Shown here one piece after another: positions 59,808-64,000 of a stretch of 64,000 bases of DNA. The stretch is from Nocardia higoensis. GTDB taxonomy: Bacteria > Actinomycetota > Actinomycetes > Mycobacteriales > Mycobacteriaceae. The stretch covers positions 248,001 to 312,000 of the forward strand of contig NZ_JADLQN010000001.1 of the NCBI RefSeq assembly GCF_015477835.1, in the 5' to 3' direction. Each line of letters begins with the position of its first letter. The stretch's first letter is position 1. A program made the position numbers and the translations under genes. The notes under the pieces are model-generated. The model was given only the letters and a program-made list of their open reading frames with translations. It ran no database searches and had not been told where the DNA came from.

Positions 59808-60133
59808 CCTGGTCATTCCTCCGCGATGCCGATCCGGCGTGGTTGTGCGCGCAGAGTGCGATCGCCCGGCATCGATCCTCCTAGGACTCGGCCCCTCGGT
59901 GTGGCAACCTCCGGGCATTGCAGAGATTCTGAAGCAGGCGCGACCCGGGCGTCGACCGGTTCGGTAGGTGTCTCGCCGGTAACCACGGGCTGTGTCGGTC
60001 GAACGCACGACTGTCGGGCGAGCGCGGAGACCGACCACACTGATCGTGCGCGCGGCGTGACCCGGGCCGTGCCGGAAGGCTCGCGCGAAACCGGATGCCC
60101 GCACGCACGGCACGATTCGAGTCAGGAGGAGCG
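59808..60133. other. Divergent intergenic region of LuxR module 2
   Basis: 326 bp without a gene I can support. It holds the promoters of the HTH gene (minus) and the leader/partner genes (plus). I see no long dyad or direct repeat in it. Confidence 0.45.
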
Positions 60134-60196
60134 ATGCCGTGCGCGCGAACGCATCAGAGGGCATCGTGGTACGTTCCAGCGCCGAGGATCCCGTGA
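60134..60196 (+). CDS. 20-codon leader ORF coupled to module 2 partner
   Basis: MPCARTHQRASWYVPAPRIP, preceded by AGGAGGA with four-base spacing, better placed than for any start of the downstream gene. Its TGA overlaps the ATG at 60196 in TGATG. It may be a translational-coupling leader. The alternative is that the partner starts at the GTG 60139 and this frame is fortuitous. Confidence 0.4.
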   Translation: MPCARTHQRASWYVPAPRIP

Positions 60197-60588
60197 TGTC
60201 GATCGGTCCGGTACCGGAGTTCGCCGTCGTCGTGCCCGCCCGCGAACTGGGCGCGCTCATCATGGCCGTGCACGAGATCGCCGAGGATGCGGCGATCCGG
60301 CGCTTCCTGCGCGTGGACAATGTGTTCGATTTCGTCGCCCCTACGCTCGCCGATCTGAAGCTGGACGTGGCATACGCCAGGCACGACGGATCCCGACGTC
60401 CGCTGGCCGCACTGGCGGTCACCCATCGCGGCGCCACCGTCGACATCGTCTTCGAGCGCGCCGGAATCGGTTGTGTGCGCGCGCGCTTCTGCCCCGGCCG
60501 GGGCGCGGGGGACCCCGAGTTCGGACGGGCTGCCGCACTGGCGCGGTTCCTGTCCGAACGGACCGCGACCGCGCTGCCGGTGGAGTGA
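60196..60588 (+). CDS. Unknown partner of LuxR-HTH protein (module copy 2)
   Basis: A 130-aa protein related to that at 46822-47247: PEFAVVVPARELGALIMAVH aligns with its N-terminal segment and VDIVFERAGIGCVRARF with its later strand pair. The ATG at 60196 places the first conserved strand seven residues in, as in copy 1. A GTG at 60139 would add 19 residues without a counterpart. It is translated behind a 20-codon leader through TGATG. Function unknown; recurrent pairing with a bare HTH protein suggests it modulates that protein. Confidence 0.7.
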   Translation: MSIGPVPEFAVVVPARELGALIMAVHEIAEDAAIRRFLRVDNVFDFVAPTLADLKLDVAYARHDGSRRPLAALAVTHRGATVDIVFERAGIGCVRARFCPGRGAGDPEFGRAAALARFLSERTATALPVE

Positions 60589-60605
60589 ACGACGAGCGAA
60601 CGACG

Positions 60606-60740
60606 ATGGTGTGCCTCATCGTGGCGCGCGAGATCGGCCACTGCGGGCACACGATCGATCCGCCCGTGTGCGGCAATCCGGAAGCACAGCGGGGATGGGA
60701 GTCGGACAACACACCGGCGATGGGTGCCGACTCACGGTAG
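60606..60740 (+). CDS. Possible 44-aa Cys/His small protein
   Basis: MVCLIVAREIGHCGHTIDPP followed by VCGNPEAQRGWESDNTPAMG and ADSR. Three Cys and two His within 25 residues could form a metal knuckle. Third codon positions are almost all G or C in the first 20 codons, as in real genes here. It lies 17 bp after the module 2 partner, in the same direction, without a good RBS. It may be a real tail gene of that operon or chance. Confidence 0.3.
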   Translation: MVCLIVAREIGHCGHTIDPPVCGNPEAQRGWESDNTPAMGADSR

Positions 60741-60908
60741 GCGAAAAATCAGATGCTTTGTGTCGGTGGGTCCGGAGATACTGACACGCCCGATGACTTC
60801 GAGCCCTGAATCCCGTCTGTTCCGGTAGGCCCGGACGAGGCGATGGTGTCGTGCTCGATCGGGCTGTCCATGCCGTTGTCCCGCCGTGCCACCCCCGGAG
60901 GTATCCGA
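60741..60908. other. Intergenic region before MFS exporter
   Basis: 168 bp. Contains an imperfect dyad, GTGTCGGT (60760-60767) with ACTGACAC (60780-60787), one mismatch and a 12-bp spacer, a weak operator candidate for the MFS gene. Confidence 0.35.
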
Positions 60909-62363
60909 ATGATCGTCGAACGAGCCGCTCCGCCACCGAGAACGCGGACGCCGTTGGTCGTCCGGGTATTGGTGCTTGCGACGTTCGTGGTGATCCTCAA
61001 CGAGACCATCATGATGAACGCCATCCCTCGTCTCATGACGGACCTGGAGGTCACCGAGCGCGCGGCCCAGTGGGTGTCGACGGCCTTCATGTTGACGATG
61101 GCGGCCGTCATCCCCACCACCGGCTGGTTCCTGCACCGGGTGTCGACCCGCACGGCGTACGCGGTCGCCATGGGCGTATTCCTCACCGGCACCGCTCTGT
61201 CGGCGGCGGCGCCGACGTTCGCCGTGCTGTTGATCGGGCGCATCATCCAGGCCTTCGGGACCGCGGTGATGATGCCGTTGCTCATGACCACCCTGATGAC
61301 GGTGGTCGCCGAGCGTGATCGCGGCCGAGTGATGGGCCAGGTCACGCTGGCGATCTCGGTCGCGCCCGCGATGGGACCGGTGGTGTCGGGCCTGGTGTTG
61401 CAGGTCGCCTCGTGGCGTTGGCTTTTCGTGCTGGTGTTGCCGATCGCCGGCGTGGTCACCTGGCTGGGATTGCGCCGTCTGGAGAACGTGGGCGAAGTGG
61501 AGAAGAGCGAGCTGGACTGGATCGGCGTGGTGCTCTCCGGTCTCGGCTTCGGCGGCCTGGTGTTCGGCCTCAGCCATGTCGAGAGCGGTGATTACGCCGA
61601 GCCCGCGCTGATCGCGTCGGCGGGCGTGGCGCTGGTCGCCGTCTTCGTGTTCCGTCAGATCCGCAGGCAGCGCACCGGTTCTCCGCTGCTGGATCTACGC
61701 GTGCTGTTGCACCGCAACTACACGATCGCGCTGGGCCTGATGGCGATCGCGTTCCTGGCGATGATGGGTTCGATGATCCTGCTGCCGCTGTACCTGCAGA
61801 ACCTGCGGGGGCTGAGCCCGCTGGCCACCGGCTTGCTGGTCATGCCGGGCGGCCTGGCGATGGGACTGCTCGGCCCGATCGTCGGCAGGCTCTTCGACCG
61901 GTTCGGCGGCCGCGTGCTGGTGATCCCCGGCGCGGTGTGCATCGCCGCCGCGTTGGCCGGTTTCACCCAGATCTCCATGACGATGCCGTACTGGCAGCTG
62001 CTCGTCCTGCACATCCTGCTGATGGTGGCCTTGGCCGCCACCTTCACTCCGGTCTTCACCCTCGGTCTCGGCGCCCTCCCGCAGCCGCTGTACTCCCACG
62101 GCAGCTCGCTGCTGGGCACCCTGCAGCAGGTGGCGGCCGCTTTCGGCACCGCGCTGGTGGTGACGGTGATGTCGGCCCGCAGCACGGGGCTGCTCGCCGA
62201 CGGGGTGGCCGCCGAGAGCGCTCAGCTCAGCGGCATGCGGCTCGCGTTCGCCGTCGTCGCCGTACTGTCGCTGGGCGTCGTCGCCATGGCGGCGCTGCTT
62301 CCCGCCCGCTCCGAGACCGAGGCGGAATCCGGCGAAGTGGACGAACCACTTCTGGTGCACTGA
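60909..62363 (+). CDS. MFS multidrug transporter (DHA2/EmrB type)
   Basis: A 484-aa permease with about 14 hydrophobic segments, the DHA2 number. Helix 1 has VLVLATFVVILNETIMMNAI, with Glu where many homologues have Asp. The helix 2-3 loop is TTGWFLHRVSTRTAYAVAM, motif C-like ISVAPAMGPVVSGLVLQ is present, and LLDLRVLLHRNYTIALGL follows the central loop. It exports lipophilic compounds by proton antiport. GGAGG seven bases before the ATG fixes the start. Single gene ending at a 17-bp hairpin. No dedicated regulator adjoins; the TetR at 63058 is nearer the nitroreductase. Confidence 0.93.
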   Translation: MIVERAAPPPRTRTPLVVRVLVLATFVVILNETIMMNAIPRLMTDLEVTERAAQWVSTAFMLTMAAVIPTTGWFLHRVSTRTAYAVAMGVFLTGTALSAAAPTFAVLLIGRIIQAFGTAVMMPLLMTTLMTVVAERDRGRVMGQVTLAISVAPAMGPVVSGLVLQVASWRWLFVLVLPIAGVVTWLGLRRLENVGEVEKSELDWIGVVLSGLGFGGLVFGLSHVESGDYAEPALIASAGVALVAVFVFRQIRRQRTGSPLLDLRVLLHRNYTIALGLMAIAFLAMMGSMILLPLYLQNLRGLSPLATGLLVMPGGLAMGLLGPIVGRLFDRFGGRVLVIPGAVCIAAALAGFTQISMTMPYWQLLVLHILLMVALAATFTPVFTLGLGALPQPLYSHGSSLLGTLQQVAAAFGTALVVTVMSARSTGLLADGVAAESAQLSGMRLAFAVVAVLSLGVVAMAALLPARSETEAESGEVDEPLLVH

Positions 62364-62483
62364 GCGTGGCGGTTCCGTGGGCCGGCCCGGAAGGGCTCGC
62401 CACGGAACCGCCACGCCGGTGAGAACCCGATCCGAATCACCGCATCGACCGCCACGGGTCGGTGCGGTGATTCGGCTCACCGG
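62364..62483. terminator. Double hairpin between convergent genes
   Basis: First hairpin: a perfect 17-bp stem (62364-62380 with 62400-62416) directly after the MFS stop. Second: an inner 13-bp stem (62432-62444 with 62463-62475) enclosed by an outer 8-bp stem (62416-62423 with 62476-62483), just before the convergent nitroreductase stop (62505). The two overlap at one base. Together a likely bidirectional terminator for both genes. Confidence 0.8.
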
Positions 62484-62504
62484 GGCCTCTTCCCCGAGAA
62501 CACC

Positions 62505-62942
62505 TCAGGCGGCGATCCGGAAGACGGGATAGCCTGCCGCGACGCGAAGCAACTCCTCGTCGGAAGCGGTGTGGTCCAGGCCCTCGAAGAAGACGCCCAC
62601 CTCGAACTTCCAGCGCTCGAGATAGGCGCGCAGGACCGGCGGCTTCTCCTCATCGCGCAACTCGACGGCGGCGAACGGCGTCACCCGCTTGCCCAGGCGC
62701 AGTTCGCCGTGACCGTCGGCGGCGCGCAGGTTACGCACCCATTGCGTGTGACCGCGCGGGGCGACGAGGTAGCGCTCGCCGTGCAGGTCGAGGGGATTGA
62801 CCGGATTGGTACGCCACTCGCCGCTCGTGCGGCCGCGGACCGCCACCAGTTGGGCGCCGTAGAGGCTGAGTCCCTTGCCGGTGACCCACCGGACGGCGTC
62901 GTTGAAGAGGTTGCCCAGACGCCCGGCTTCGACGTAACGCAT
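62505..62942 (-). CDS. F420-dependent nitroreductase-family protein (Ddn-like)
   Basis: A 145-aa split-barrel protein of the DUF385/Ddn family. It has LYGAQLVAVRGRTSGEWRTN, VNPLDLHGERYLVAPRGHTQ, WVRNLRAADGHGELRLGKRV, the signature of F420-binding deazaflavin reductases that reduce quinones or nitro compounds. Length is typical. AAGGAG eight bases before the ATG. Divergent from the TetR gene with two matching operator-like palindromes between, so probably repressed by it. Confidence 0.88.
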   Translation of the reverse strand: MRYVEAGRLGNLFNDAVRWVTGKGLSLYGAQLVAVRGRTSGEWRTNPVNPLDLHGERYLVAPRGHTQWVRNLRAADGHGELRLGKRVTPFAAVELRDEEKPPVLRAYLERWKFEVGVFFEGLDHTASDEELLRVAAGYPVFRIAA

Positions 62943-62959
62943 GCCATGTTCTCCTTTGT

Positions 62960-62970
62960 GAGCACTGCTC
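62960..62970. promoter_or_regulatory. TetR operator copy 1
   Basis: GAGCACTGCTC, an 11-bp odd palindrome 18 bp upstream of the nitroreductase ATG. It shares the pattern GAGCANTGCTC with 63011-63023, 51 bp away. Confidence 0.65.
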
Positions 62971-63010
62971 TCGATATGGAACAGTGAACACCATGAGGCG
63001 CCGTGACGCA

Positions 63011-63023
63011 AGAGCAGTGCTCT
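63011..63023. promoter_or_regulatory. TetR operator copy 2
   Basis: AGAGCAGTGCTCT, a 13-bp odd palindrome 35 bp upstream of the TetR ATG. With copy 1 it brackets the divergent promoter, so one TetR could control both genes. Confidence 0.65.
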
Positions 63024-63057
63024 CTTTTCGGTGTGATGCTCTGGCAGACTGGAGGGC

Positions 63058-63738
63058 ATGACCGCGATCCGAACCGCCAGACAGCGAGCCCGCGACGAAC
63101 TGACCTCCGAGATCAAGCAGGAGGCGAGGAAGCAGCTCGCCGAAGGCGGCTCAGCGCAACTGTCCCTGCGAGCCGTCGCCCGCGCGCTCGGCATGGCGTC
63201 GTCGGCCATCTACCGCTACTTCCCCAGCCGGGACGAACTGCTGACGGCTCTCATCGTCGACGCGTACAACGCGCTGGGAGACGCGGCCGAACAGGCCGAC
63301 CAGCCCGGCGCCCCGGCACGACACCGGTGGTTGCTCGTCTGCGCGGCGGCCCGCAGCTGGGCCCTGGCCCACCCACACGAGTACGCCCTGATCTACGGCT
63401 CCCCGGTCCCCGGCTATCAGGCCCCGGCCGAGACCGTGGACTCCGGCAGTCGCGTCGTGCGCCGGTGCGGCGAGATCCTCCGGGCCGGACAGCCGCTGCG
63501 CCCCGCTCTCCCGAGCCCGCTGGAACCCGCCCTCATGACACAGATGCGGGCAGTGCTGTCCCGGGAAGACCTGGACCTGGCTCCGGAGGATTTCGTCCGG
63601 TTGCTCATCGCCTGGTCCCAGCTGTTCGGGCTCATCAGCTTCGAGTTGTTCGGTCAGTTCACCGGCACAGCCGACCCCGCCGAGGCGTTGTTCGGCCATG
63701 CCGCCGCGCAGATGGCCGACTACCTCGGCTTGCGCTGA
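63058..63738 (+). CDS. TetR-family transcriptional regulator
   Basis: A 226-aa TetR protein. The HTH is LSLRAVARALGMASSAIYRY then FPSRDELLTALIVDAYNALG (about residues 35-80). The C-terminal domain (from about 95: RHRWLLVCAAARSWALAHPH, EYALIYGSPVPGYQAP) matches the WHG/TetR_C subgroup common in mycobacteria and Nocardia. Divergent from the nitroreductase over duplicated palindromes. GGAGGG stands only two or three bases before the ATG. Confidence 0.92.
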   Translation: MTAIRTARQRARDELTSEIKQEARKQLAEGGSAQLSLRAVARALGMASSAIYRYFPSRDELLTALIVDAYNALGDAAEQADQPGAPARHRWLLVCAAARSWALAHPHEYALIYGSPVPGYQAPAETVDSGSRVVRRCGEILRAGQPLRPALPSPLEPALMTQMRAVLSREDLDLAPEDFVRLLIAWSQLFGLISFELFGQFTGTADPAEALFGHAAAQMADYLGLR

Positions 63739-64000
63739 GCCGTCGCACGCGTCGAAGTCGCGCAGCACACACCCCGATCGCCCTGCGCCGAATACTCACC
63801 GCCGAAGATCGGAAACGATCCGACAGCGGACATGGGTGACAACGGCCGCCCACGGACGCGGAGAAGCCGACCTCGTCGTTCGCGCTGACGGCGCGCAGGG
63901 CGCGGGATGTGGTGGCTGCGTGTGATCGCAGGCCGCGCCGGGGCGAACACGTATGCCGAGCGGGCTCGACGGTGGCGCGCCCCCGCCGGTCGGTGGGAGC
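63739..64000. other. Right edge, no clear gene
   Basis: No complete gene seen after the TetR stop. From 63907 an ATG opens a frame (MWWLRVIAGRAGANTYAERA and onward) that stays open to the window end; its composition is coding-like but only 31 codons are visible and no RBS is clear, so it may be the start of a further gene. Confidence 0.3.

Noticed and set aside
1..64000. tRNA, rRNA, CRISPR arrays, IS elements, prophage, replication origin
   Set aside because: None seen: no cloverleaf-like sequence, no regularly spaced repeats, no transposase or integrase motifs, no DnaA-box cluster.

Overview
The window is a very GC-rich, densely coded actinobacterial chromosome segment. The mix of CoA-ester catabolism, F420-type nitroreductase, LppP/LprE-like lipoprotein, many TetR/LuxR/XRE regulators and 4-bp ATGA/GTGA gene overlaps points to Nocardia or a close relative; this is an inference from gene content, since no rRNA or species marker is present. 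I saw no tRNA, rRNA, CRISPR array, transposase or prophage structure.

Layout. (1) 1-9.1 kb: an acyl-CoA catabolic locus with a truncated thiolase, PaaN-type aldehyde dehydrogenase, a double-HxlR regulator, a second thiolase, an AMP-forming CoA ligase, a nitronate monooxygenase and an amidase. Two near-identical 23-bp dyads (2736-2758, 5019-5041) sit at its promoters. (2) 9.2-13 kb: NmrA-like reductase and EamA exporter divergent from a LysR gene, a STAS protein and a Cys-rich metallothionein-like protein. (3) 13-25 kb: acyl-CoA synthetase, SDRs, GlxA-type and TetR regulators, an SDR/alpha-beta-hydrolase fusion, a MerR/MFS pair with a textbook 19-bp-spacer promoter, a thiolase pseudogene broken by a 5-bp duplication, and a second double-HxlR gene. 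(4) 25-28.5 kb: a tiny secreted peptide, a choloylglycine-hydrolase-family enzyme and an SDS-hydrolase-type sulfatase. (5) 28.6-40.7 kb: a nitrogen cluster resembling the gamma-glutamylmethylamide / N-methylglutamate route (GlnT-type ligase, three split glutamate-synthase-like subunits, one FAD oxidoreductase, an M20 amidohydrolase), divergent from an ammonium transporter, followed by a phytase-esterase-like lipoprotein and an XRE-cupin regulator.

(6) 40.8-51.8 kb: a large TPR protein, a PaaK-like ligase, a double-TetR gene with a damaged-looking 5' end, a small LuxR-type HTH protein with a convergent partner, and a three-gene operon ending in a CHAT-family Cys/His protease whose genes overlap by GTGA. 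The two proteins upstream of the protease are unrecognised, which makes this the best candidate for an undescribed system. (7) 51.9-58 kb: PhoD-like phosphatase, XRE/MmyB-like regulator, saccharopine-reductase-like protein, and a four-gene cobalt-type nitrile hydratase / thiocyanate hydrolase cluster with a split beta subunit. (8) 58-64 kb: lipoprotein, a second copy of the LuxR-HTH/partner module in another arrangement, a DHA2 MFS exporter, and a nitroreductase/TetR pair with duplicated operator-like palindromes.

Several genes (16601, 17743, 22367 minus, 23282, 51916) have a -10-like hexamer 6-8 nt before the start codon and look leaderless. Others are joined by 4-bp overlaps, so translational coupling and leaderless initiation are both prominent here.
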